From Streptomyces chartreusis NRRL 3882 (lineage in GTDB: Bacteria; Actinomycetota; Actinomycetes; Streptomycetales; Streptomycetaceae): 64,000 nucleotides of DNA. The stretch lies in the NCBI RefSeq assembly GCF_900236475.1, contig NZ_LT963352.1:5584001-5648000 (forward strand), in the 5' to 3' direction. Positions 17,992 through 27,462 of this stretch are shown piece by piece. Positions within the stretch are counted from its first letter, which is position 1. Each line of letters begins with the position of its first letter. Both the position numbers and the translations under genes were made by a program. The notes below the pieces were generated by a model, which made no database searches, was not told where the DNA came from, and worked only from the letters and a program-made list of their open reading frames with translations.

Positions 17992-18942
17992 ATGCGATAC
18001 GACTCACCCCTGGCCGCGGTCGGCAACACCCCCCTGGTGCGCCTGCCGCGGCTGTCGCCGTCCGCCGAGGTCCGTGTCTGGGCGAAGCTGGAGGACCGCA
18101 ACCCGACCGGGTCGGTCAAGGACCGCCCGGCCCTGCACATGATCGAGCAGGCGGAGAAGGACGGCCGCCTGACCCCGGGTTGCACCATCCTGGAGCCGAC
18201 CAGCGGCAACACCGGCATCTCCCTGGCCATGGCGGCGAAGCTCAAGGGCTACCGCATCGTGTGCGTGATGCCGGAGAACACCTCCCAGGAACGCCGGGAC
18301 CTGCTGGCCATGTGGGGCGCCGAGATCATCTCCTCCCCGGCGGCCGGCGGCTCCAACACCGCCGTGCGCGTCGCCAAGGAACTCTCGGCCGAGCACCCGG
18401 ACTGGGTGATGCTCTACCAGTACGGCAACCCGGACAACGCGGGCGCCCACTACGCGACGACGGGCCCCGAGATCCTCGCGGACCTGCCCTCCGTCACGCA
18501 CTTCGTGGCGGGCCTCGGCACCACCGGCACGCTCATGGGCGTGGGCCGCTACCTGCGCGAGCACAAGCCGGACATCCAGATCGTCGCCGCCGAACCGCGC
18601 TACGACGACCTGGTCTACGGCCTGCGCAACCTCGACGAGGGCTTCGTCCCCGAGCTGTACGACGCGTCGGTCCTCACCAGCCGCTTCTCGGTCGGCTCGG
18701 CGGACGCGGTCACCCGCACCCGCGAGCTGCTCCAGCAGGAGGGCATCTTCGCCGGCGTCTCCACGGGCGCCGCGCTGCACGCCGCGCTCGGCGTCGGCAA
18801 GAAGGCCGTGAAGGCCGGTGAGCCGGCCGACATCGTCTTCGTCGTCGCCGACGGCGGCTGGAAGTACCTGTCGACGGGCGTCTACACGGCGGCCACGACG
18901 GAGGAGGCCATCGAGACGCTCCAGGGCCAGCTCTGGGCGTAA
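17992..18942 (+). CDS. cysM: O-phosphoserine sulfhydrylase / cysteine synthase CysM
   Basis: A 316-residue PLP enzyme of the cysteine synthase family. The PLP lysine lies in RNPTGSVKDRPALHMIEQ, the phosphate and substrate loops in EPTSGNTGISLAMA, and the glycine loop in GLGTTGTLMGVGRYLRE. Linkage to cysO and mec indicates use of CysO thiocarboxylate (and probably O-phosphoserine) rather than free sulfide. A very strong terminator follows the stop codon. Confidence 0.95.
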   Translation: MRYDSPLAAVGNTPLVRLPRLSPSAEVRVWAKLEDRNPTGSVKDRPALHMIEQAEKDGRLTPGCTILEPTSGNTGISLAMAAKLKGYRIVCVMPENTSQERRDLLAMWGAEIISSPAAGGSNTAVRVAKELSAEHPDWVMLYQYGNPDNAGAHYATTGPEILADLPSVTHFVAGLGTTGTLMGVGRYLREHKPDIQIVAAEPRYDDLVYGLRNLDEGFVPELYDASVLTSRFSVGSADAVTRTRELLQQEGIFAGVSTGAALHAALGVGKKAVKAGEPADIVFVVADGGWKYLSTGVYTAATTEEAIETLQGQLWA

Positions 18943-18958
18943 CCCGACGCCGAACACC

Positions 18959-18990
18959 GTGAAGGGCCGGAGCGAGCTCCGGCCCTTCAC
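18959..18990 (+). terminator. Terminator after cysM
   Basis: Perfect 15-bp inverted repeat (GTGAAGGGCCGGAGC with its complement) around a two-base centre, 16 bases after the cysM stop and followed by GTTT. Confidence 0.85.
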
Positions 18991-19595
18991 GTTTCCCACC
19001 GGCGCCTCCGGCCAGGTCTGGCCCGGTCCCGGCGCGGTGGGGCGGCCGCCCGGGCGTGGTTCGGTTTCCGGTCCGGCCCGGTGGCGAGTTCGTTTCCAGC
19101 GGCTGCCGGGCGCGTTTCGGTCCTCGGCCCGGTCCGGTTGCGGGCTGCCCGGAGGTAGTCGGCCGGGCACGCCGGTGCCGCAGGGCGGTCACGCTGCCGC
19201 GCTGGTGCTGCACTTGCTCCTCCTCAGCCGCGGCGAGGCCGGCCGCCGAGGGCCGGCCGAAGCCACTGCCCGGCCCTCGGCGCGGGCCGCCGGACCGGCT
19301 GCGGGCTGTCACGCTTGGCCGTCCCGGTCGGTCGTCGCGCCGGCCGATCCGCGGGCCGATCCGCCCGGCTCGCGCGTCGGGCCGGCGCATCGGGCTGTCG
19401 CGAGGCCGTCCCGTTCGGCTTTCGCCCGGCTGGTCCGCCCTGCTCGTGCGTCCAGTCCATCCGTCCGCCCCCGCCCGGCCGAGCCGCCCGGCCCGTGCAC
19501 CGATCCGTCCGGCCCGCGAACCCGGCCGACGTCCGGCCCCCGGGCTGGGCCAGCCGCGGGTCTCCGTGCGGGCGTCGCACGGTGCGTCCCGGCTC
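18991..19595. other. Gene-poor low-complexity GC-rich stretch
   Basis: About 600 bases with open frames on both strands but only Arg/Pro/Gly/Ala-rich translations, no domain and no ribosome site. Short GC words such as CGGCCCGG and CCGATCCG recur in degenerate form. I see no gene here. Confidence 0.55.
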
Positions 19596-20039
19596 TCAGC
19601 CGGTCAGGTATCGCACCTGGTCCCAAAGGGCCGGGTCCACCACGCCGATGCGTCGGCGGAAGCCCCACACCGGGACCTCCCGCAGTTCGTCCGTCTCCAG
19701 GAAGCTCGCGCGGCCCTGGGCGTCGCCGACCGAGCCCGGGGGGAGGGGGATCACGCCGGTGCGCCCGTGGCGGAACCGGGTGGTGATCTTCGCGACCGTC
19801 GCCCGCTCCCCGCGCACCGCAAGCACCAGGCACGGCCGGTCCTTCGTGCGCGCCTCGTCCTCGTAGGGGACGTCCGCCCACCAGATCTCCGCCGGCTGCG
19901 GCAGCCCCGCCACCGCGGCGGTCCGCGCCGCCGTCCGGCCCCGCCGCGCCGACGACCGCCGACCCCAGCCGTCGACGAGCGTGGCGACGAGCGCGAGCAG
20001 TACCACCGCGGCGAGCGCCAGCCACCAGGACGTGTCCAT
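19596..20039 (-). CDS. Membrane-anchored PemK/MazF-like protein
   Basis: A 147-residue protein with an N-terminal membrane helix (WWLALAAVVLLALVATLVDG), a basic linker, then a PemK/MazF-type beta-barrel domain (about 50-145). Typical stretches are PAEIWWADVPYEDE, KDRPCLVLAVRGERATVAKI and REVPVWGFRRRIGVV. MazF proteins are mRNA interferases, but no antitoxin gene is adjacent and the membrane anchor is unusual, so toxin activity is uncertain. The flanking upstream stretch toward 18991 has no partner gene. Confidence 0.8.
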   Translation of the reverse strand: MDTSWWLALAAVVLLALVATLVDGWGRRSSARRGRTAARTAAVAGLPQPAEIWWADVPYEDEARTKDRPCLVLAVRGERATVAKITTRFRHGRTGVIPLPPGSVGDAQGRASFLETDELREVPVWGFRRRIGVVDPALWDQVRYLTG

Positions 20040-20251
20040 ACTGAGACGTTACCGGCGCCATCCCCTCCCCCGCGCCCTTCTCACGAGGATCACACCCGGC
20101 GCTGCCAGCCGAACCGGTGACACCACAGGTGAGTTCGCCCACAACAGCCCTTGGCGGAGGAGCGACCGGAGGTTTTGCGCCTTACGCTCGACGCACCGCA
20201 CGACCCCCGACGCCCCTCTCAGACATTCCCGCCAGCGGAGGTTTCTGCTTC

Positions 20252-21004
20252 ATGAAGCTCACCGTCGTCGGCTGCTCGGGGTCGTTCCCGTCCGCGGAAT
20301 CGGCCTGCTCGAGCTACCTCGTCGAGGCCGACGGCTTCCGGCTGCTTCTCGACATGGGCAACGGTGCCCTGGGCGAGTTGCAGCGCCACTGCGGTCTCTA
20401 CGACCTCGACGCGATCTTCCTCAGCCATCTGCACGCCGACCACTGCATCGACATGTGCGCGTACTTCGTCGCGCGCTACTACCGCCACGACGGCGGCCGC
20501 TGTGATCCGCTGCCCGTCTTCGGACCGGAAGGCACGGAACACCGGCTGACCACCGCCTACGCCGACACCCCCTCCGCCTCCTCCATGAGCGAGGTCTTCG
20601 ACTTCCACACGGTCAAGCCGTCCACCTTCGAGATCGGCCCGTTCACGGTGCACACCGAGCGGGTGGCCCACCCCGTGGAGGCGTACGGCATCCGCGTCGA
20701 ACACGACGGCAAGGTCCTGACGTACTCCGGCGACACCGGCGTGAGCCCCGCCCTGGACGAACTCGCCCGGGACGCCGACCTGTTCCTGTGTGAGGCGGCG
20801 TTCACGCACGGCAAGGAGAACATCCCCGACCTGCACCTCAACGGCCGCGAGGCGGGCGAGACGGCGGCCCGGGCAGGTGCCCGGCGTCTGGTCCTCACCC
20901 ACATCCCGCCGTGGACGGACCCGCAGGCCAACCTCGCCGACGCCCGCGCGGTCTACGACGGTCCGGTGGACCTGGCGGCGCCCCGGCAGACGTACGAGAT
21001 CTGA
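20252..21004 (+). CDS. MBL-fold metallo-hydrolase (RNase Z-like)
   Basis: A 250-residue metallo-beta-lactamase fold enzyme. The metal motif is IFLSHLHADHCIDM (HxHxDH), with the further ligands in VEHDGKVLTYSGDTGVSP and LTHIPPWTDP. The opening MKLTVVGCSGSFPSAESACS is typical of the RNase Z/PhnP-like group. GGAGG precedes the ATG by about 11 bases. The exact substrate, RNA or a small phosphodiester, cannot be decided. A bidirectional terminator separates it from the PTS gene. Confidence 0.9.
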   Translation: MKLTVVGCSGSFPSAESACSSYLVEADGFRLLLDMGNGALGELQRHCGLYDLDAIFLSHLHADHCIDMCAYFVARYYRHDGGRCDPLPVFGPEGTEHRLTTAYADTPSASSMSEVFDFHTVKPSTFEIGPFTVHTERVAHPVEAYGIRVEHDGKVLTYSGDTGVSPALDELARDADLFLCEAAFTHGKENIPDLHLNGREAGETAARAGARRLVLTHIPPWTDPQANLADARAVYDGPVDLAAPRQTYEI

Positions 21005-21020
21005 GCACCCGAGCACGACG

Positions 21021-21051
21021 AGGCCCCGGAACCGAAGCGGTTCCGGGGCCT
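21021..21051. terminator. Bidirectional terminator between MBL hydrolase and PTS EIIC
   Basis: Perfect 13-bp stem (AGGCCCCGGAACC and its complement) with loop GAAGC between convergent genes. Confidence 0.85.
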
Positions 21052-21064
21052 TCACCGTGTGCGG

Positions 21065-22327
<1,263 letters not shown>

Positions 22328-22430
22328 GAACTTCCTCCATGGGGCACGGCGCCGCCCAGGAAGAGTTCGACGGGGGACGGCGGCGTCTCAAAAGGGGAAC
22401 GCGGTCTCCACCGCGCGACCTCCACCAGTG

Positions 22431-22446
22431 AGTGGTGTAGACCAGT
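22431..22446. promoter_or_regulatory. DasR responsive element (dre), upstream of EIIC
   Basis: AGTGGTGTAGACCAGT closely matches the DasR consensus with core TGGTCTAGACCA. It is about 105 bases before the EIIC start and in the shared divergent region. DasR represses the GlcNAc regulon until glucosamine-6-phosphate accumulates. Confidence 0.85.
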
Positions 22447-22498
22447 TGTAGCACGGTAGGCCGAACGAGTGGAACCCGTCTTTGTCGAGAGGCAGGCT

Positions 22499-22514
22499 CG
22501 TGGTGTAGACCAGT
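22499..22514. promoter_or_regulatory. DasR responsive element (dre), upstream of EIIB
   Basis: CGTGGTGTAGACCAGT, the same 14-base core as the site 68 bases to the left, about 120 bases before the EIIB start. One site probably serves each divergent promoter. Confidence 0.85.
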
Positions 22515-22633
22515 CGAACGGACGGTCGCACACTGACGTGACACCATCGTTCGGCACCACGACATCGCCGCTCGCACAGTCGGGCCGGCTGTGGGTTACT
22601 GCGACAAAGCGGTTCGGATCAGGGAGAACGAAC

Positions 22634-22867
22634 ATGGCCACCAAGGCTGAGAAGATCGTTGCCGGGCTCGGCGGCATCGACAACATCGAAGAGGTCGAGG
22701 GCTGCATCACCCGCCTGCGGACCGAGGTCGTGGACCCCGCCAAGGTCGACGAGACCGCCCTGAAGGCCGCCGGCGCCCACGGCGTCGTCAAGATGGGCAG
22801 CGCGATCCAGGTCGTCATCGGCACCGACGCCGACCCCATCGCCGCGGAGATCGAAGACATGATGTGA
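22634..22867 (+). CDS. nagF: PTS EIIB component for N-acetylglucosamine
   Basis: A 77-residue single EIIB domain. The phosphoryl-accepting cysteine lies in EVEGCITRLRTEVVD, the classical CITRLR site of glucose-family EIIB. It receives phosphate from EIIA and passes it to the sugar bound by the divergently encoded EIIC. The ATG follows a purine-rich AGGGAGAACGAAC. The start and end match the family length exactly. A hairpin follows. Confidence 0.93.
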   Translation: MATKAEKIVAGLGGIDNIEEVEGCITRLRTEVVDPAKVDETALKAAGAHGVVKMGSAIQVVIGTDADPIAAEIEDMM

Positions 22868-22925
22868 AGCGCGGGGATCGTCCCGGGCTTCACCCCCTGA
22901 CCGGCCCCCGGGGTCGGTTGCGAGG

Positions 22926-22949
22926 GCCCCTCCCCACCGCGGGAGGGGC
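22926..22949 (+). terminator. Terminator between EIIB and rph
   Basis: Nine-bp perfect GC stem (GCCCCTCCC and its complement) with a six-base loop, 58 bases after the EIIB stop and followed by CTCCTT. Confidence 0.7.
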
Positions 22950-22980
22950 TCCTTCCGCATGTACGGATAGGCTCGGCGGC

Positions 22981-23718
22981 ATGTCTCGAATCGACGGCCG
23001 CACCCCCCAGCAACTCCGCCCGATCACCATCGAACGCGGCTGGAGCAAGCACGCCGAAGGCTCCGTCCTCGTTTCCTTCGGCGACACCAGGGTCTTCTGC
23101 ACCGCCTCCGTCACGGAAGGCGTCCCGCGCTGGCGCAAGGGCAGCGGTGAAGGCTGGGTCACCGCCGAGTACTCCATGCTGCCCCGCTCCACCAACACCC
23201 GCGGCGACCGCGAGTCCGTCAAGGGACGCATCGGCGGCCGCACCCACGAGATCAGCCGCCTCATCGGCCGTTCGCTCCGCGCCGTCATCGACTACAAGGC
23301 ACTCGGCGAGAACACCATCGTCCTCGACTGCGACGTCCTCCAGGCCGACGGCGGCACGCGCACGGCGGCCATCACCGGCGCCTACGTGGCCCTGGCGGAC
23401 GCCGTCGCCTGGGCACAGCGCAAGAAGCTCATCAAGGCCGGCCGCCAGCCCCTGACCGGCACCGTCAGCGCCGTCTCCGTCGGCATCGTCGGCGGCGTCC
23501 CCCTCCTCGACCTCTGCTACGAGGAGGACGTCAAGGCCGACACCGACATGAACGTCGTCTGCACCGGCGACGGCCGCTTCGTCGAGGTCCAGGGCACCGC
23601 CGAGGCCGAACCCTTCGCCCGTGACGAACTCAACGCCCTCCTCGACCTCGCCGTCGCCGGCTGCACGGAACTCGCCGCCCACCAGCGCGCGGCGCTTGAT
23701 ACCGTCCTCCAAAAGTAA
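22981..23718 (+). CDS. rph: Ribonuclease PH
   Basis: A 245-residue phosphorolytic 3'-5' exoribonuclease that trims tRNA 3' ends. The full family pattern is seen: RPITIERGWSKHAEGSVLVS, EYSMLPRSTNTRGDRES, GRIGGRTHEISRLIGRSLRA, and LDCDVLQADGGTRTAAITGA with its phosphate-binding region. It is upstream of the lipoprotein gene and rdgB; the rph-rdgB order is common in bacteria. Confidence 0.97.
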   Translation: MSRIDGRTPQQLRPITIERGWSKHAEGSVLVSFGDTRVFCTASVTEGVPRWRKGSGEGWVTAEYSMLPRSTNTRGDRESVKGRIGGRTHEISRLIGRSLRAVIDYKALGENTIVLDCDVLQADGGTRTAAITGAYVALADAVAWAQRKKLIKAGRQPLTGTVSAVSVGIVGGVPLLDLCYEEDVKADTDMNVVCTGDGRFVEVQGTAEAEPFARDELNALLDLAVAGCTELAAHQRAALDTVLQK

Positions 23719-23735
23719 AGGGCGCACCAAGACAG

Positions 23736-23765
23736 GTGCTCGGCACGGGCAACCGTGCCGAGCAC
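23736..23765 (+). terminator. Terminator after rph
   Basis: Thirteen-bp perfect stem GTGCTCGGCACGG with its complement and a four-base loop, 18 bases after the stop. It separates rph from the lipoprotein gene. Confidence 0.75.
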
Positions 23766-23860
23766 GCCCGCGTCTGAAGGAGTACGGGCGCACGGCTCAT
23801 CCCTGTGCGTCCGGCCAGCCGCACGGGCCGCCCGGCCCGACCGACGAGAGGGACCGTTCC

Positions 23861-24259
23861 ATGGCCGCGAGCCGCCGACGTCGCACCGCAGCCGTCGCCG
23901 CCACCCTGGCGGCCGTCGCGCTGACCGCCGGACTCACCACCGGCTGCGCCGCCGTGGACAAGGCGCTGGACTGCGTCCAGACCGCCGACGCCATCGCCGA
24001 CAGCGTCACGGAACTCCAGCAGGCCGTGGACAACGCCGCGAACGACCCGACGCAGCTCGACGAGTCCCTCGACTCCATCGACAAGAACCTGGACAAGATC
24101 GGCGACAAGACCGACAACGCGGACGTCAACAAGGCCGTCGACGACCTCAACCAGGCTGTCGGCAACGTCCGTACGGCGGTCAAGAACGGCGACGAGACGC
24201 CCGACATCAGCCCGGTCACGGACGCGGCGGGCGAACTGACCAAGGTCTGCACGCCGTAA
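23861..24259 (+). CDS. Predicted secreted lipoprotein with helical C-terminus
   Basis: A 132-residue precursor with a basic, hydrophobic signal sequence and lipobox LTTGCAA, so the mature protein probably begins at a lipid-modified Cys near residue 28. The rest is Asp/Asn/Ala-rich with amphipathic helices (AIADSVTELQQAVDNAAND, LDSIDKNLDKIGDKTDNADV) suggesting a helical bundle. The function is unknown. A dispersed 43-base repeat lies between it and rdgB. Confidence 0.8.
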   Translation: MAASRRRRTAAVAATLAAVALTAGLTTGCAAVDKALDCVQTADAIADSVTELQQAVDNAANDPTQLDESLDSIDKNLDKIGDKTDNADVNKAVDDLNQAVGNVRTAVKNGDETPDISPVTDAAGELTKVCTP

Positions 24260-24308
24260 CGCCGCGCTGGGCCGGGCTACTCGTCTGCCGGGTTCCGGTG
24301 GTGGCCGG

Positions 24309-24351
24309 CTGCGGGTGCGTCGTGGCTGATCGCGCAGTTCCCCGCGCCCCT
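24309..24351 (+). repeat. Dispersed intergenic repeat, copy 1
   Basis: A 43-base element beginning CTGCGGGTGCGTCGTGG and ending TTCCCCGCGCCCCT, about 39 of 43 bases identical to 61282-61324. Similar sequences recur in gene gaps of Streptomyces chromosomes (general recollection). Confidence 0.8.
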
Positions 24352-24406
24352 TGGGCGATGTTCCCCGGCGCTTCGAGTGACCTGGCCCGCTCGCTACTGT
24401 GTGGCC

Positions 24407-25009
24407 ATGAGTCGCCTGATCCTCGCCACCCGTAACGCCGGGAAGATCACCGAACTTCGCGCCATCCTCGCCGAAGCCGGGCTGCCCCACGAACTCGTCG
24501 GGGCCGACGCCTACCCGGACATCCCCGACGTCAAGGAAACGGGCGTCACCTTCGCGGAGAACGCGCTGCTGAAGGCCCACGCCCTGGCCCGGGCGACGGG
24601 GCTCCCGGCCGTCGCCGACGACTCCGGCCTCTGTGTCGACGTCCTGAACGGCGCCCCGGGCATCTTCTCCGCCCGCTGGTCGGGCCGGCACGGCGACGAC
24701 AAGGCCAACCTGGACCTGCTCCTCGCCCAGCTCTCCGACATCGCCGACGACCACCGCGGCGCCCACTTCGCCTGCGCGGCGGCCCTCGCCCTGCCCGACG
24801 GCACGGAGCGCGTGGTCGAGGGGCAGCTACGGGGGGTGCTGCGCCGCGAGCCGACCGGCACCGGCGGCTTCGGCTACGACCCGATCCTCCAGCCGGAGGG
24901 CGAGACCCGCACCTGCGCGGAACTGACCCCGCAGGAGAAGAACGCCATCAGTCACCGGGGGAAGGCGTTCCGGGCGTTGGTGCCGGTGGTTCGGGAGCTG
25001 CTGGGCTGA
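24407..25009 (+). CDS. rdgB: XTP/dITP diphosphatase (RdgB/HAM1 family)
   Basis: A 200-residue house-cleaning pyrophosphatase that removes non-canonical purine nucleotides. Typical motifs are LILATRNAGKITELRAIL, the metal-binding TFAENALLKAHALARATGLP and ADDSGLCVDVLNGAPGIFSA, and the purine pocket TGGFGYDPILQPEG. ATG 24407 gives the standard MSRLILATRN opening. The gene ends 10 bases before a strong hairpin that precedes the antisense-oriented tRNA-Leu. Confidence 0.96.
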   Translation: MSRLILATRNAGKITELRAILAEAGLPHELVGADAYPDIPDVKETGVTFAENALLKAHALARATGLPAVADDSGLCVDVLNGAPGIFSARWSGRHGDDKANLDLLLAQLSDIADDHRGAHFACAAALALPDGTERVVEGQLRGVLRREPTGTGGFGYDPILQPEGETRTCAELTPQEKNAISHRGKAFRALVPVVRELLG

Positions 25010-25019
25010 GGGACCAAGG

Positions 25020-25048
25020 GAGGGGCCGCCCGAGCGGGGCGGCCCCTC
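25020..25048. terminator. Terminator between rdgB and tRNA-Leu
   Basis: Twelve-bp perfect stem (GAGGGGCCGCCC and its complement, 25020-25031 and 25037-25048) with a five-base loop and TTT on the + side. It can end both rdgB and the convergent tRNA transcript. Confidence 0.85.
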
Positions 25049-25054
25049 TTTGCG

Positions 25055-25138
25055 TGCGGCGGAAGGGATTCGAACCCTCAAGCCCGGTCAGGGGCCACAG
25101 GACCTAAACCTGCTGCGTCGCCGTTGCGCCACCGCCGC
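25055..25138 (-). tRNA. tRNA-Leu(UAG)
   Basis: An 84-nt tRNA with a seven-bp acceptor stem (GCGGCGG paired to CCGCCGC), anticodon loop TTTAGGT inside a GCAGG/CCTGT stem, a long class II variable arm (GGCCCCTGACCGGGCTT) and T arm GAGGGTTCGAATCCCTT. The anticodon UAG (25104-25106) reads CUA leucine codons, which are rare in Streptomyces. CCA is not encoded. Confidence 0.95.
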
Positions 25139-25314
25139 CAGCCGCCTGTCATCGTACCGGGAGCCGCTCGCCGGCTCCGGCGTCCCCGTTGATGTGATCG
25201 ACCGCCATGCCACGCCATGCCACGCCCTGCGGTAACTGTCCTTCTCCGATGGGCAGTTGGAGGAGCCGGACGCATACCAGTAGCTGAAAGCTCTTTCAAG
25301 GAGGGTCGGCTGAA

Positions 25315-25560
25315 ATGCTTCGGTCGCTGTCGCCGGAGGTGGTGCGGCAGGAGGTCTGGGCCGTCTGCCACGGTCGCTCTCCCGCGAAGATTCGCCCGCT
25401 CGTCGAGCGGGCCGTCGCCACCCGCGTGGCCTGGAGTTCCTTCGCGACCGCAGTGCCCGGCCACCCGGATCACCGCATCCGTGCAGGTCGTTCATACCCT
25501 TCACCTGGCCGGCTCGGGTCGGCGCTGAGAGGCACGAGATTTTTACGTCACATTGACTGA
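25315..25560 (+). pseudogene. Possible degraded transposase fragment
   Basis: A short frame starting MLRSLSPEVVRQEVWAV, which resembles the 'R-S-x-(S/T)-P-x-x-V-R-Q-E-x-W-A-L' region near the C-terminus of IS4-group DDE transposases; the rest of the 81 residues does not match. There are no inverted repeats or target duplications that I can see. It sits between tRNA-Leu and the accessory secreted-protein/ABC cluster. The rest of 25139-25650 shows no gene. Confidence 0.35.
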
Positions 25561-25650
25561 AAGATCATCTGTTCGATAGCTTCCACGCCTCGCCTGATGT
25601 GGACAGGCCTCGTGGGGGGCCGCATCGGGCGGGAGATTCGGAGTTCCCGC

Positions 25651-26100
25651 ATGTCGGGCAGATCCTCCAAGCGCGTATCCGCCGTGGTCGCGATGGCGTC
25701 AGCCTTCACCCTCGCGCTGTCCTCGGGTGCCTGGGCCAACTGGTCGAGCAGCATCAACTCGTGGACGGACGGTGGCGGCGCCAACGGGCAGTCCCGCTAC
25801 TGGGCGGACGAGAGCTACACGGAGATCATTTTCAAGGGTTGCACCGTGCAGGGCGGCAGCAAGACCACCGGGGTCGAGCTGTGGGACTACGACGCGCTGT
25901 CGGCCAACGACTTCTACGGTGAGAAGACCTTCACCAACTGCTTCAACGGCACGACCTACGCGAGCCGGGGCGAGTACAACGGCCTGCCGCAGGAGTCGGA
26001 CTACTTCTTCCAGCTCGACAACGTCGGCGGCGGAAGCAACGCGTGCTGCCTGCTGTGGGCGACCTATGCGGGAGTCGACACCACTCTCGCCGATTCCTGA
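25651..26100 (+). CDS. Secreted cysteine-containing protein of unknown function
   Basis: A 149-residue precursor with a clear Sec signal peptide ending LSSGAWA (cleavage after about residue 29). The mature about 120 residues contain Cys64, Cys97 and the pair Cys132-Cys133, many aromatic residues and an alternating pattern (EIIFKGCTVQGG, VELWDYDALSANDFYGEKTF, ESDYFFQLDNVGGG) suggesting a small disulfide-stabilised beta-sandwich. It directly precedes a coupled ABC transporter operon, an arrangement resembling bacteriocin loci, but no known family is recognised. Confidence 0.75.
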   Translation: MSGRSSKRVSAVVAMASAFTLALSSGAWANWSSSINSWTDGGGANGQSRYWADESYTEIIFKGCTVQGGSKTTGVELWDYDALSANDFYGEKTFTNCFNGTTYASRGEYNGLPQESDYFFQLDNVGGGSNACCLLWATYAGVDTTLADS

Positions 26101-26178
26101 TCAGTGTTCTGCAGCGTGGTGCCTCGCCGACGGCGAGGCACCACGCCCCCTTTTCGGACCGCTCCAGGAAGCCAAGAA

Positions 26179-27462
26179 GTGAAACCCCTCACACTCATCA
26201 GGTCCAGCAGCGCGCTGCGGGTCGCGCCTGTCGCCCTGCTTCTCGTGTTCGCCTACTACGCCACCGATCTCGGTGACGACCTCCGCATCGATCCGCTGGG
26301 CTACTCCGCCACCGTGGTCGACGCGGTGCTGCGCAACCTGCTGCCCGTGGCCTTCGCGGTCGCCTCGGGCCTCGCCGCCTGGGAGGCGCGGAAGCTGGGA
26401 GCCTCCGGAATCTGGAGGCTGGGGGCGGTGCGATCGCGCTACACCATCGCCGCACAGCACCTGTCGCCCGTCGTCGCGCTGGCCTGGTCGCTCCTCATCC
26501 TCCCCACGCTGTGCGCCCTCGTCCAGGAGCAGGTCGCGCCCGACGTGCCCGGCCTCACGCTGCTGGCCTTCGCACTGGTGCTCTGCGTCGCCCACGGCAT
26601 CGTCGGATTCGCCGTCGGAGCCACCGTTCGGCACATCGCCGTAGTGCCGATCATCGCGGTCACCGACTTCCTGGCCGTCGGCTGGTCCACGGGACTGGAG
26701 ACACCGTGGCCCCGGCACCTCACCGGCCTCTTCGCCGGAAAGATGATGTTCGGCGAACTGCCCACCGCCGCCGCCCTCGCGGCTCCCCTCCTGCTCGCCG
26801 TCGGGTCCGCCGTCGCCATGGCTCTGCTCTGGGCACCTGTTTCCCGCTGGCTGCGCGGAGCCGTCGCGGGAGCACTCGTCATCGCCTGCGCGTTCGGATC
26901 GTTCTCCTTGGTCAGCGACTGGAGCTACATAGGCCCCCGGAGCACCGGGCACGGCGCGATCGCCTGTGCCGGACAGTCCCCCCGCATCTGTGTGCCCGAG
27001 GCGCGCGCCGAACACATCTCCGCTCTCACCGAGGAGGCGGAGGCGACGCTGGAATCCCTGCGTCGAGCCGGTCTGCCCGCCGAACCGACGACCATCAAGG
27101 ACACCTCTCTCAACCTGCGGTATCCCGAGCCGTCCACGAAGGACGACTGGACCGTCCCACTCGGGGTCGGCGAGGCGACCGGCACCGTCCGCTACCAGGT
27201 CGCCCGCGAAGTGGTGCATTTCGAATGCGCCCCTCCCGCCACCGGCCCCGCCCGCCTCGTGTACTACTGGGTGTCCTCCAAAGTCGGGCAGGCGGACACC
27301 TACTTGAGACGGCTCAGCTCCGAACCCGATTTCACCCCTCAGGAACGCAGCCGTATCCAGGACGGGGTGGCGAAGGTCCTGCGGTTGAGCGAGGCCCGGC
27401 AAATGGACTGGTACGAGACGACCGTGGCGGAGGCCTGCCAGGAAGACGGGACGACAACGTGA
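26179..27462 (+). CDS. ABC transporter-associated polytopic membrane protein
   Basis: A 427-residue protein with about six to seven membrane helices in the first about 260 residues, then an about 170-residue hydrophilic domain, probably extracytoplasmic, with CAGQSPRICVPEARAEH and an isolated Cys further on. GTG 26179 is chosen because AGGAAG lies eight bases upstream. Its stop codon overlaps the next start by one base, and the third gene is an ABC ATPase, so it is presumably part of the transport channel or an immunity or sensor component. The family is not recognised. Confidence 0.75.
   Translation: MKPLTLIRSSSALRVAPVALLLVFAYYATDLGDDLRIDPLGYSATVVDAVLRNLLPVAFAVASGLAAWEARKLGASGIWRLGAVRSRYTIAAQHLSPVVALAWSLLILPTLCALVQEQVAPDVPGLTLLAFALVLCVAHGIVGFAVGATVRHIAVVPIIAVTDFLAVGWSTGLETPWPRHLTGLFAGKMMFGELPTAAALAAPLLLAVGSAVAMALLWAPVSRWLRGAVAGALVIACAFGSFSLVSDWSYIGPRSTGHGAIACAGQSPRICVPEARAEHISALTEEAEATLESLRRAGLPAEPTTIKDTSLNLRYPEPSTKDDWTVPLGVGEATGTVRYQVAREVVHFECAPPATGPARLVYYWVSSKVGQADTYLRRLSSEPDFTPQERSRIQDGVAKVLRLSEARQMDWYETTVAEACQEDGTTT

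Noticed and set aside
18991..19595. Several open frames of 100-300 codons on both strands
   Set aside because: Very high GC removes stop codons by chance; translations are Arg/Pro-rich with no domain.
25651..26100. Lactococcin 972 family bacteriocin
   Set aside because: Operon layout is similar but the mature sequence lacks the family's residues and has four Cys; kept as unknown secreted protein.
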